Shown one piece after another: positions 33,601 through 42,484 of a stretch of DNA of 64,000 bases. Each line of letters opens with the position of its first letter. Position 1 is the first letter of the stretch. This DNA is from Saprospiraceae bacterium. Lineage in GTDB: Bacteria > Bacteroidota > Bacteroidia > Chitinophagales > Saprospiraceae. The position numbers were made by a program, and so were the translations under genes. The stretch lies in assembly GCA_016715465.1 (NCBI GenBank), contig JADKAA010000029.1, positions 1,302,001-1,366,000 of the forward strand, in the 5' to 3' direction. Below the pieces are notes generated by a model. That model was not told the DNA's origin. It ran no database searches and saw only the letters and a program-made list of their open reading frames with translations.

Positions 33601-35136
33601 TTATTTAATAACTTTCAACTCGGTTCGGCGGTTTTTAGCCCTGCCCTCTTCTGCATCATTTGATTCAACAGGTTTAGTATCGCCATATCCATTGGAAGCC
33701 AGCCTTGATGCGGCAATTCCCTGCGCGACCAAACTGGCCTTAACGCTATCTGCCCTGGACTGTGACAATGACCTGTTTGCCGCGGCATCGCCTGTATTAT
33801 CTGTATGCCCGGCGACCTCAAGCCTGATGTGCGGGTGTTTCTTCATTAAACCGGCAATATAATCCAACTCATGGCTGGACAACTTGTCGAGGTTGGAAGA
33901 TCCTGTTTCGAAAAATACATATTTCAATTTTAAGATCAGACTTTCTTCCGTAATACTGCTATCGCGCACTGCAGAACCAAGCTTTGACCACAGCGGATCA
34001 ACTGTGGCATCGAGTTCTGCTTTTCGATCCTGAATTTCGTAATCCATAAGGAGTTTGTCCCTGAATGGATCTGCTTCAGTGCCCCTTATATTACCTTTAT
34101 AAAAAGAAGGCAAGGTAGCAGCCCAGGCATCATATTCCTCTTTGCTCACTATTTCCAAAACCCTTCTCATAGAATAATGTCCTTTACCACATAACTCGGC
34201 ACAAGCCAATTCGTAGTCAAATTTCTGCCAACGCTTTGGTCCTTCCGGATCAGTCGGATCATATGGTTCGTTCCATTCAGGATATTCACTCAATTCCTGC
34301 CTCATTTGAACCGTAGTCTTTGTAGGTTTAAATATAAAATAAGTAGGCATACCCGGTACTGCATCCATCTTCACCCTAAAGTGAGGTAAATAAAAGTTGT
34401 GCAGCACATCTTTTGCTGAAATCTTAACCCTGATGGTCGAATCTACCGGCAATTTGATGACATCAGAACCTGAAAGAATGGCGTCATCCATAGCAGCAGG
34501 ATCATTGAAGTTTATACCTAAAGTATTGTTGGCCATGTTGATGAGCCTGAAATCCTTATCTCCAATTTTGCCGTCTTTGCCCGGATACCTGATATCCCAG
34601 GCAAACTGATAACCTGTGGCTTCAATTTCAAGGTAGGCATCATCGGGTCCAAGGTCAGGCATTACGTTGTTCCAAACCACAAGTCCATTGGCTACAAGGA
34701 AAGCCATTACCACTGCAGGAATTGCAGTCCATATCAATTCAAGTTTGGTATCATGGGCAAAAAATGTGGCCTTCTTTCCCTGCTGAATCCTGTACTTATA
34801 AGCATACCAAAACAACAAGATGTGGGTGATTACAAAAACAATGCCTGTGAAAACCAAGGTCATATTGAACAAGTAATCTACCTCCTTGCCATGTTCTGAG
34901 GACGCTTCCCAGGGACCATACCCCAGCATCACATCTTTGTAATGCCAGGAAGAGTAAACACAGCCAACAAGAAAAACAACCATGAAGACAACGAGCCACC
35001 TTCCCGTAGCGTCGTTACCAGACCTCATAACTTCTTCTTCTCCCCTGATCTTTGCCGCTAAATCATTCACCCTTCCGATCTGAACAACGATGACGGCTAT
35101 CAGGGTAAAAATGACGAGTGCACCAATTATAGTCAT
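33601..35136 (-). CDS. coxB: Cytochrome c oxidase subunit II fused to an OmpA-type peptidoglycan-binding domain
   Basis: I start at the ATG at 35136 (MTIIGALVIF); the ATG at 35202 lies inside actF. The 511-residue product has four predicted membrane helices (about 2-20, 46-63, 92-113, 133-157). The CuA domain follows, with H246 in VLHNFYLPH and the complete C312-x3-C316-x3-H320-x2-M323 (CAELCGKGHYSM). After a charged linker, residues ~405-511 are an OmpA C-terminal domain: VAGHTDNTGD (D446), NRSLSQSRADSV, NGYGDTKP and GRAKNRRTEL (R503/R504). These are the residues that bind diaminopimelate in OmpA-like domains. The CuA part accepts electrons from ACIII or cytochrome c; the OmpA part would tether the oxidase to peptidoglycan (inference). 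The fusion is in one continuous frame. Confidence 0.92.
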   Translation of the reverse strand: MTIIGALVIFTLIAVIVVQIGRVNDLAAKIRGEEEVMRSGNDATGRWLVVFMVVFLVGCVYSSWHYKDVMLGYGPWEASSEHGKEVDYLFNMTLVFTGIVFVITHILLFWYAYKYRIQQGKKATFFAHDTKLELIWTAIPAVVMAFLVANGLVVWNNVMPDLGPDDAYLEIEATGYQFAWDIRYPGKDGKIGDKDFRLINMANNTLGINFNDPAAMDDAILSGSDVIKLPVDSTIRVKISAKDVLHNFYLPHFRVKMDAVPGMPTYFIFKPTKTTVQMRQELSEYPEWNEPYDPTDPEGPKRWQKFDYELACAELCGKGHYSMRRVLEIVSKEEYDAWAATLPSFYKGNIRGTEADPFRDKLLMDYEIQDRKAELDATVDPLWSKLGSAVRDSSITEESLILKLKYVFFETGSSNLDKLSSHELDYIAGLMKKHPHIRLEVAGHTDNTGDAAANRSLSQSRADSVKASLVAQGIAASRLASNGYGDTKPVESNDAEEGRAKNRRTELKVIK

Positions 35137-35170
35137 TATGCTATTATTTTTTGTTTCTTGATGTGAGTTA

Positions 35171-36460
35171 TTATACGTGGTGGTGTAAACTTTCACCAAC
35201 ATAAGGATCTTTCTCCGAAGTAAGGCTTGACTTTGACAGTGCCGTTAGTATGGTAAACATGAATAAACCAAGGAAGCCCAACATGGTACCCAGTTCCAAC
35301 ATTCCTGGAAATGTAAATCCGCTAACAATGGATGATACAGCCTCAGCTCCGTGACCACCACCTGCAGTTTCAGCTGCGCCATGGCCTCCTTCAGCAGCGT
35401 GGCCTACTAATTCATGTGCCGTGTGTAAAACACCTGGCTTAACCATCAGGAAAAAATCCAGCCAGTGCCCCAGAAATACAACTACGGCAATGAAGCTGAT
35501 TGAACCTGTCTTCCATTTGGTGTCGTTTCTCATCAGGATCAAAAATGGTAAAGCAAAATTGATGACCAGATTGCCAAAAAACAGCACGGGGTAGTTGTCG
35601 TATCTTTCTCTGAAGTAAATGGTTTCTTCTCCAATATTGGCGTACCAAATCAACATAAACTGCGAAAACCACAGATAAGTCCAAAACACACTGATGCCAA
35701 AAATAAATTTTCCTACATCGTGCACGTGGTGCTTACTAAGGTTTTGATAATAACCTTTTCCTCTAAGGTAAATGAGCAATAAGGCAACCAGGCACATCAT
35801 GGCTACAAAAAGACTGGCCAGTGAATACCAGGCAAACATGGTGCTATACCAATGGGCATCAACACTCATGATCCATTGCCAAATCAATACCACGCTGGTG
35901 AATCCAAATACCGGCAGAAAAATTGCGGCATAAGTTCTGATGCTTCTGTGCGTGCTAAAATTTGCCTCGCCTTCTGTATGTTCTTCAGCTACTGACAAAG
36001 ACCTGATCTTCATTGCAATGTAAGTATATGCGGCTCCGATAATCACAGTGCCAAACAAATACCAGTTTTTATTTAGGAAACCAGATTTACCTTTCAATAT
36101 TTCGTCATTGGCAACGCTTTTTTCATCTGCCCAATGGTAAAGATGATTGGCATGCATAAAGACAGCTACACCAATAAGTGTCATTATGATAAAGCCGGGA
36201 AGCAGGAATGCCGAAAAAGATTCAAACACCCTTTTGAAGGCAGTGTACCATCCTGCATAGGCAGTGATGCTGGCTGCCATGAAAAAGGTAGCCATGATGG
36301 CTATGCCTGTGAAAAATACTGCGTTGTGCAATACGTTTGACCAAAATCTTGTGTGACTGTGGTCATCGCCTATCCAGGTAAGTCCCAAACACAATACACC
36401 CAAGCCCATCATGACAAACAAGATGGTTCTTAGAGAATTTGATATGCTATAATGGTTCAT
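35171..36460 (-). CDS. actF: Alternative complex III subunit ActF
   Basis: The 429-residue membrane protein has about ten helices and belongs to the quinol:cytochrome c oxidoreductase ActC/ActF lineage (HSHTRFWSNVLHNAVFFTGIA, DAHWYSTMFAWYSLAS, YLWFSQFMLIWYANIGEET). ActF is one of the two large membrane subunits of ACIII, related to NrfD/PsrC, and may carry a proton path. A His/Gly/Ala-rich loop (AAEGGHGAAETAGGGHGAEA) precedes the last helix. It lies between actE and coxB. Confidence 0.88.
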   Translation of the reverse strand: MNHYSISNSLRTILFVMMGLGVLCLGLTWIGDDHSHTRFWSNVLHNAVFFTGIAIMATFFMAASITAYAGWYTAFKRVFESFSAFLLPGFIIMTLIGVAVFMHANHLYHWADEKSVANDEILKGKSGFLNKNWYLFGTVIIGAAYTYIAMKIRSLSVAEEHTEGEANFSTHRSIRTYAAIFLPVFGFTSVVLIWQWIMSVDAHWYSTMFAWYSLASLFVAMMCLVALLLIYLRGKGYYQNLSKHHVHDVGKFIFGISVFWTYLWFSQFMLIWYANIGEETIYFRERYDNYPVLFFGNLVINFALPFLILMRNDTKWKTGSISFIAVVVFLGHWLDFFLMVKPGVLHTAHELVGHAAEGGHGAAETAGGGHGAEAVSSIVSGFTFPGMLELGTMLGFLGLFMFTILTALSKSSLTSEKDPYVGESLHHHV

Positions 36461-36488
36461 TTGCTTTTGCCTGATTTAATTGGTTGTA

Positions 36489-37313
36489 TTAATGATTTCC
36501 GTCGTGTTTCATTGGCTTGCCAACCGCCTCTTCCTCTACAGAGGTCTCTGCCGGAGCAGCATCTGCGGGCTTGGGCATACTGGCAAAAGGAACATCTACC
36601 GAATTGAGTGTATTTGCCTTTTCATTATACACCACATTCTTTGATGCAGCCTGCAATGATCGGATGTAGTGAATCACATCCCATCTTTCTTTGTAAGAAA
36701 GTTTATCTGCGTATCCTCCCATCACATTCAAGCCATAGATAATGGAATGATAAAACCTTCCATTAGATGCGGTAATAAAAACATCTGTCATGAAATTGGC
36801 CGGCTGAGCCGGATATTTGCCATCATCTCTTACCAGATAGCCGGCACCATCACCTTTGTCACCATGACAAATGGCGCAGTTAATGGTATATAGCTCCTTT
36901 CCTATAGCCAGACCGGCTTCGGTAATCGGGAATGGATTTTTAATAATTTCATTGGTAGCCCTGATTCTTTCTTCCGGAGTATCCGCATAATAATACGGAA
37001 CACTGCCATTGGGTGCGTAAGCTTTTGCATTTACGCCCGACATACCTGTATGGGCATCAACAGACCCAGCGTATCCCCTAGGGATGGTACCGGCAACGGG
37101 GTTTCGGGGAGCAGCATATTCCCGGAGGGATTTCTCACTGCCCCACCTGTTCAGGTAATAATAGCCATAGACGTTGGCTTCATATGCCACGGAGTGCCCC
37201 ATGTCCGGCATATATTCACTTCCTGTGCTGTTTCCTCCGGGCTTCTGGCAGGAGGCCGCTGCAAAAAGCATGCATGCAAAAAATATGTAGTGTTTATTGT
37301 AGCTCATTGTCAT
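36489..37313 (-). CDS. actE: Alternative complex III subunit ActE, monoheme cytochrome c lipoprotein
   Basis: The start at 37313 gives an 18-residue lipoprotein-type signal (MTMSYNKHYIFFACMLFAAASC); the longer frame to 37517 would overlap actD. The mature protein has one heme c site, CAICHGDKGDGAG, with an axial Met candidate in YGLNVMGGYADKL. ActE hands electrons from the ActA hemes towards the oxidase and is anchored by lipid on the periplasmic face. The C terminus is Pro/Ala/Glu-rich and ends KHDGNH. Confidence 0.88.
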   Translation of the reverse strand: MTMSYNKHYIFFACMLFAAASCQKPGGNSTGSEYMPDMGHSVAYEANVYGYYYLNRWGSEKSLREYAAPRNPVAGTIPRGYAGSVDAHTGMSGVNAKAYAPNGSVPYYYADTPEERIRATNEIIKNPFPITEAGLAIGKELYTINCAICHGDKGDGAGYLVRDDGKYPAQPANFMTDVFITASNGRFYHSIIYGLNVMGGYADKLSYKERWDVIHYIRSLQAASKNVVYNEKANTLNSVDVPFASMPKPADAAPAETSVEEEAVGKPMKHDGNH

Positions 37314-37320
37314 ATGTTCA

Positions 37321-37836
37321 TTATATGGTTTTTGAATTAACCTCCTCAGCCCCGGTGGAACTGAACAAGGCCCTTGCATCGTTTTCACTGACGTGTGCTT
37401 TGTCAAATGCCAGACAAAACTTATCATCCGTGATACGGTCGTCCAAAGTGGGATTGGTAACACCCGGGCCCATACCGCAGATAATGTAAAAAGTGATAAC
37501 CATTCCCACACAGGCAAACAATACTGTTAACTCAAAGGTAATGGGGATAAATGCCGGAACTGACCAATAAGGCTTACCGCCAAAAATGACCGGCCAGTCC
37601 TTGGTTGTAATCCATGTCATACTTAAAAAAGCAGTCAAAGTACCTATCATTCCATAAATAAATCCCGCAATGTGGATCCTGGATTCCTCCAGGTCAAGCA
37701 ATGGATCAAGGCCGTGTACCGGAAATGGAGTATAAACATCCATGATATCCAGGTGACTTGACTTTGCCTTTCGTATTGCTTTAAGCAAATCCTGCTCATC
37801 GCTGTATAATCCGAATATAACTTCTTTATGTGCCAT
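37321..37836 (-). CDS. actD: Alternative complex III subunit ActD (DUF3341)
   Basis: The 171-residue protein matches DUF3341/ActD. It has a soluble N-terminal ferredoxin-like part (FGLYSDEQDLLKAIRKAKSS, DVYTPFPVHGLD), two membrane helices (IAGFIYGMIGTLTAFLSMTWI and AFIPITFELTVLFACVGMVITFY) and a C-terminal helix (LAFDKAHVSENDARALFSSTGA). It is a small structural subunit of ACIII. It overlaps none of its neighbours; 20 bases separate it from actC. Confidence 0.9.
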   Translation of the reverse strand: MAHKEVIFGLYSDEQDLLKAIRKAKSSHLDIMDVYTPFPVHGLDPLLDLEESRIHIAGFIYGMIGTLTAFLSMTWITTKDWPVIFGGKPYWSVPAFIPITFELTVLFACVGMVITFYIICGMGPGVTNPTLDDRITDDKFCLAFDKAHVSENDARALFSSTGAEEVNSKTI

Positions 37837-37856
37837 TTTACTAATTCTCTTATTGA

Positions 37857-39272
37857 TTAATGATGGTCGTGATGCACTTCTTCATGGTGGTCATCATGGT
37901 GCTGACTTTGCCCCTTGTATTGGTTACCCGAAGATTTAAGGATGGCCTTTACTTCTGCAACGGCAACTACCGGTGCTACTCTTGAAAAAATGAGGTAACA
38001 TGTAAAGAATAAACCTAGTGAGCCCAGGAAAATTCCTATTTCAACCCATGAAGGTGAATAATAACTCCACGATGATGGCAGGTAATCCCTGGCCAGGGTC
38101 GTGGCAATGATGACAAATCGCTCAAACCACATTCCTATATTGATCAGAATGGAAAGGAAAAATGTCAACCAGATATTTCTTCTCCATGATTTTTTCCAAA
38201 ACAACTGCGGTGAAACCACATTGCAGAACATCATTCCAAAATAGGACCACCAGTAAGGTCCAAGAGCCCTGTTGAAGAATGCAAATTGTTCATAAACGTA
38301 TCCTGAATACCAGGCTATAAATAACTCTGTGAGATATGCAACCCCCACAATAGTTCCTGTAAGTAGGATTACCTTGTTCATTGACTCAATGTGCTCAATG
38401 GTGATGTAATCTTCCAGTTTAAATAGCTTCCTGGTCACCAGCATGAGGGTAAGTACCATGGCAAAGCCTGAAAATATGGCCCCTGCTACAAAATATGGAG
38501 GAAATATCGTGGTATGCCAACCAGGAATGACTGAAGTGGCAAAGTCAAAACTTACAATCGTATGAACTGAAAGTACCAAAGGAGTCGATAAACCTGCAAG
38601 GACCAGTGACAATGATTCAAATCGCTGCCAGTGTTTGGCCGAACCTGTCCATCCAAATGAAAGATAATTATACACCTTTTTTCTAAAACCCTTTGCCCTG
38701 TCTCTTACGGTAGCAAAATCTGGCACCAAACCTGTGTACCAGAAAAGTAGTGAAACCGTAAAATAGGTACTTATCGCAAAAACGTCCCACATCAGGGGGG
38801 AGTTAAAGTTTGGCCACAGAGGTCCGCGGGTATTGGGATATGGAAAGATGAATATGGCCAGCCATACTCGTCCCATGTGAATGATGGGAAACTGTCCGGC
38901 ACATATAACCGCAAAAATGGTCATCGCTTCTGCCGCCCTGTTTACACCAGTCCTCCATTTTTGCCTAAAGATCAGCAGGATGGCTGAAATCAGCGTACCT
39001 GCGTGACCTATACCTACCCACCATACAAAGTTGGTGATGTCCCAACCCCAACCAATGGTTCTGTTTAGGTTCCAGGTGCCAATGCCGTGGTAGATCGTCC
39101 ACCCCACACAAAATACAAATACGGCTAGAAAGAAAACTGCCACCATGAATCCAAAGATCCATGACCTGGGCGGCGTTTTCTCCGTCGGTGAAATCAGATC
39201 TTCCGTAATCTGGTGGTACGTCTTATTCCCCGTTATTAATGGTTCTCTGATTAAGCTTACTGGTGAACTCAT
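37857..39272 (-). CDS. actC: Alternative complex III subunit ActC (NrfD/PsrC family)
   Basis: The 471-residue protein has ten membrane helices and the NrfD/PsrC family features (WVVG-like IGHAGTLISAILLIFRQKWR, RAAEAMTIFAVICAG, FPYPNTRGPLWPNFNSPLMWD, GWHTTIFPPYFVAGAIFSG). ActC holds the quinol-oxidation site next to ActB's iron-sulfur clusters. The C terminus is strongly His-rich (QHHDDHHEEVHHDHH), possibly a metal-binding tail. Adjacent to actB by 19 bases. Confidence 0.93.
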   Translation of the reverse strand: MSSPVSLIREPLITGNKTYHQITEDLISPTEKTPPRSWIFGFMVAVFFLAVFVFCVGWTIYHGIGTWNLNRTIGWGWDITNFVWWVGIGHAGTLISAILLIFRQKWRTGVNRAAEAMTIFAVICAGQFPIIHMGRVWLAIFIFPYPNTRGPLWPNFNSPLMWDVFAISTYFTVSLLFWYTGLVPDFATVRDRAKGFRKKVYNYLSFGWTGSAKHWQRFESLSLVLAGLSTPLVLSVHTIVSFDFATSVIPGWHTTIFPPYFVAGAIFSGFAMVLTLMLVTRKLFKLEDYITIEHIESMNKVILLTGTIVGVAYLTELFIAWYSGYVYEQFAFFNRALGPYWWSYFGMMFCNVVSPQLFWKKSWRRNIWLTFFLSILINIGMWFERFVIIATTLARDYLPSSWSYYSPSWVEIGIFLGSLGLFFTCYLIFSRVAPVVAVAEVKAILKSSGNQYKGQSQHHDDHHEEVHHDHH

Positions 39273-39291
39273 CGAATATTCTTTTTTTATT

Positions 39292-42200
39292 TTAAGCTTC
39301 TAAAGATTCGTCTCTGTTGTTGATTTTCATGGTGTAATTGACAGAAGACCGCACATTCACTTCTTCCAACACGATATAGTTAAGTGGGTTTTCTAATTTT
39401 CCGGCAAGTACATCCTTTCCGTTCATGTCACCAAAGGTGATGGCACCTGTAGGACATGCAGTCTGGCAGGCTGATTTTACATCGGCATCCCTGAGTGTCC
39501 TGCCTTCGTTCTTGGCAGTGAGTTTTCCTTCCTGTAATCGTTGTACACAGAAGCTGCACTTTTCGATAACCCCTCTGCTCCTGACAGTAACGTCCGGATT
39601 GAGTACCATCCTGGTGAGGTTATCTGCTCCATATGGGGTTTCTTCTCCAAATTTTTTAATTTGATTGGCAGGGAAGAGGTCAGCGGTGGTATAATCCAGC
39701 CAGTTGAACCTTCTCACTTTATATGGACAGTTGTTGGCACAATATCTAGTACCTATACAACGGTTATAGGTCATTTGATTTAGTCCTTCGCTGCTGTGGT
39801 TGGTGGCATTCACCGGACAAACATTTTCGCAAGGTGCATTGTCACAGTGCTGACACATCATCGGTTGATAAACCGTATTTGGGTTTTCAACACTACCATA
39901 ATAATAACGGTCAATCCTCAACCAGGTCATTTCATGATGTCTCGAAACCTCCCGCTTGCCAACGACAGGTACGTTATTTTCTGACATACAGGCTACAGCG
40001 CAAGCACCACAACCAATGCACGCATTGAGGTCGATGTGCATGCCCCAGTGATGGCCTGTATTATATAAAGCATCGTGACCTCCGTAAATCTGTTTGCTGT
40101 TGAGGAATTGAGCGTGGGCTCGTTTTTCCTGAACTTCTTTCAAATTTTCTTTGAGGTCTGCCACATTACTGGTATATATGATCGACCTGTCGGTAATGGC
40201 TCCCTGAAATCCTTTGGCACCGGTAAAGTAATCAAAGAATACAGTTGCTGCTTCATCCGCATTGATGGTCTGACCTGTGGCTTTGTCCTTATCTTTTACT
40301 CCATAGGTATGGTGGTACTGTACGCATGAGAATTCTTTCTCTTTTCCAATTTTTCCTGAAACAGCTACTTTATCACTGTAATATTTAGGGTATCCTCCAG
40401 GCCTTTCTACGCAAGCATTTACATTTACCCCTACATTGGTACCACAAGCACCCGCTTCCATCCTTCCGTAGCCCAAGGCTAATGCAACCGTGCCGGCCAT
40501 TTGACCAAATTGCTGGATAACAGGTACCGTATATTTTACGTCACCAATGGTTACTTCAACCAGGTCGCCGTCTTTAACTCCGTTGAGTCCTTCAAATGCA
40601 CTTACACCGTTGAATTGAACAGGGACAGCAAGATAGTTGCCCCATACTGTTCTGTCGATTGGATTAGGCATTTCCTGGAGCCATGGATTGGTAGAATGAA
40701 TTCCATTTCCAATTCCTAAGGGTTCAAAGAAAGAGATTTCAAGTTCTGCCTTGGAGGGAGAGGTAATCGAACTAAAATCTATGGCTGCATTGTTGTATGC
40801 CGGATTTCCGGCAGACACGCTGTTTTTTATAAGGCCATTGTGCAAAGAATTATCCCAAAAGGCCTGAAATGAAGCAAACTCAGACTGCGCTGCAAATGCA
40901 GTTGCCTGCCAGTTTGCCTTTAGATAATCATAATAAGATGGTGTGACTACATCTGACCAAGTCAACAGAGACATTTCGCCCTGCCTGGAATCAAAAAGCG
41001 GAGAAATCGTAGGCTGAATGAGTGAGGTACACTCATCGGATATTTTTACATCACCCCATGCTTCCAGGAAATGCGGTATCGTTGCCACATAATCGCAAAG
41101 TTTGGTGGTTTCATCATTGGCTATAGAGAGGGCAATCTTCGTTTTAGCCTTAGCAATGGCCGCTTCCAATTCCTTCCCTTTACTATGGGTGAATACCGGA
41201 TTGGCGCCATATACGATGAGCACATCCACACTGCCGGCATTGAGTTCTGCCACCAACTGGTCAAATTGTTTGTCATCACCCTGCTTGCCATAATAATTGG
41301 TTCCGGCAAGTATGGTGGCGCCATAATTTCCCAGTGCCTGATTGATGGCATTCACCATAAGCTGTTCAGCCACATTGGTTGAAGCGCTGAGCACAATGGA
41401 TTTGCTTCCATTGTTTTTCAATTGCGTTGCCACTTTGTCCAGGGCTTTTTTCGCTCTTTCGTTGAGTGGCAATGAGGGGGCACCTCCTGCTGTGATCTGA
41501 TTGAACAGATAGGCAATGGCTGCGCCTTGTTCAGAGGGTTTTACCAAAATCCTGTTGTCCGCATTTGAACCTGAAAGAGACATATGACTCTCAATCTGAT
41601 AATGCCTCGACATCTTCGGTGCATTTACATCTTTGATTACCCTTTTCTGAATATAATCTGCTGCGAATTTTTCTGGACTGATCCAGGTACCCAGAAAGTC
41701 AGCATTGAAACTGACGACAACGTCTGCTTCGTTGAATTTATAAGTGGGCAGGGCTCTTTTTCCAAAATTTGCTGCGTGCGCATCCAGAACAGCACTGTAA
41801 GACACTGCGTCAATGGCTACTGTCTTGGCAGATGGATACTTGCTCGTGAAATCACTGATGGCTTTCTGCGCAGTAGGACTGGGCATTGAACCCGTTAATA
41901 ACCTGATGTTTTGGGCGGAAGCCAGTTTGGCTTTCACTTCTTTGTCCAGGTCAGCCCATGTAATGGAGGTAAAACCATTACCGGATTTTTTTAATGGTGT
42001 CGCAAATCTATTGGTATCATAAAGACTTATTACCGAAGCCTGGGCTCTGGCTGAAGTTTTACCATAATTGGAAGGTGCCATGTCATTGCTCTCGATCTTG
42101 ATTGGTCTGCCTTCGCGGGTTTTAACCAGGATGGCAGCACAGTCGCCTCCATGGACAAAGGTACTCGCATAATAATTGGCAATACCCGGAACAATGGCAT

Positions 42201-42447
42201 CCGGCTTGGTAACGTATGGCAAAGCTTTTTTAACCGGAATGTCGCAACCGGCTGCAATGGTAGCTGCTCCCAGTCCAAATCCCAAAAATTTTAAAAAGTC
42301 CCTTCGGTTGGATCCCAATGCCGAGGATGTTTCACTGTCTGCCAGTGTATCGATAAGGGAAAGTTCCTGGTTGCTCTGCTCAATAAATTTTTCGCTGTGA
42401 GCCAGATCCTGTTCACCAATCCAAATGTTTTTTACCTCTTTTCTCAT
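39292..42447 (-). CDS. actB: Alternative complex III subunit ActB (molybdopterin-oxidoreductase-like, iron-sulfur)
   Basis: I choose the ATG at 42447 (MRKEVKNIWIGEQDL), the usual start of this family; the longer frame overlaps actA. The 1051-residue protein has a TAT-like segment (SNRRDFLKFLGFGLGAATIAAGC), a molybdopterin-oxidoreductase-like domain without obvious cofactor ligand, and a C-terminal ferredoxin-type domain. The cysteine sets are CIGCGACAVAC, CQHCDNAPCENVCP, CIGTRYCANNCP and CSFCVQ...CQTACP. It relays electrons from quinol to the ActA hemes. Family known as TAT-variant-translocated molybdopterin oxidoreductase. Confidence 0.93.
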   Translation of the reverse strand: MRKEVKNIWIGEQDLAHSEKFIEQSNQELSLIDTLADSETSSALGSNRRDFLKFLGFGLGAATIAAGCDIPVKKALPYVTKPDAIVPGIANYYASTFVHGGDCAAILVKTREGRPIKIESNDMAPSNYGKTSARAQASVISLYDTNRFATPLKKSGNGFTSITWADLDKEVKAKLASAQNIRLLTGSMPSPTAQKAISDFTSKYPSAKTVAIDAVSYSAVLDAHAANFGKRALPTYKFNEADVVVSFNADFLGTWISPEKFAADYIQKRVIKDVNAPKMSRHYQIESHMSLSGSNADNRILVKPSEQGAAIAYLFNQITAGGAPSLPLNERAKKALDKVATQLKNNGSKSIVLSASTNVAEQLMVNAINQALGNYGATILAGTNYYGKQGDDKQFDQLVAELNAGSVDVLIVYGANPVFTHSKGKELEAAIAKAKTKIALSIANDETTKLCDYVATIPHFLEAWGDVKISDECTSLIQPTISPLFDSRQGEMSLLTWSDVVTPSYYDYLKANWQATAFAAQSEFASFQAFWDNSLHNGLIKNSVSAGNPAYNNAAIDFSSITSPSKAELEISFFEPLGIGNGIHSTNPWLQEMPNPIDRTVWGNYLAVPVQFNGVSAFEGLNGVKDGDLVEVTIGDVKYTVPVIQQFGQMAGTVALALGYGRMEAGACGTNVGVNVNACVERPGGYPKYYSDKVAVSGKIGKEKEFSCVQYHHTYGVKDKDKATGQTINADEAATVFFDYFTGAKGFQGAITDRSIIYTSNVADLKENLKEVQEKRAHAQFLNSKQIYGGHDALYNTGHHWGMHIDLNACIGCGACAVACMSENNVPVVGKREVSRHHEMTWLRIDRYYYGSVENPNTVYQPMMCQHCDNAPCENVCPVNATNHSSEGLNQMTYNRCIGTRYCANNCPYKVRRFNWLDYTTADLFPANQIKKFGEETPYGADNLTRMVLNPDVTVRSRGVIEKCSFCVQRLQEGKLTAKNEGRTLRDADVKSACQTACPTGAITFGDMNGKDVLAGKLENPLNYIVLEEVNVRSSVNYTMKINNRDESLEA

Positions 42448-42484
42448 TATATCAATTAATGTGGTAACGCTTTTAAATGTTTTA

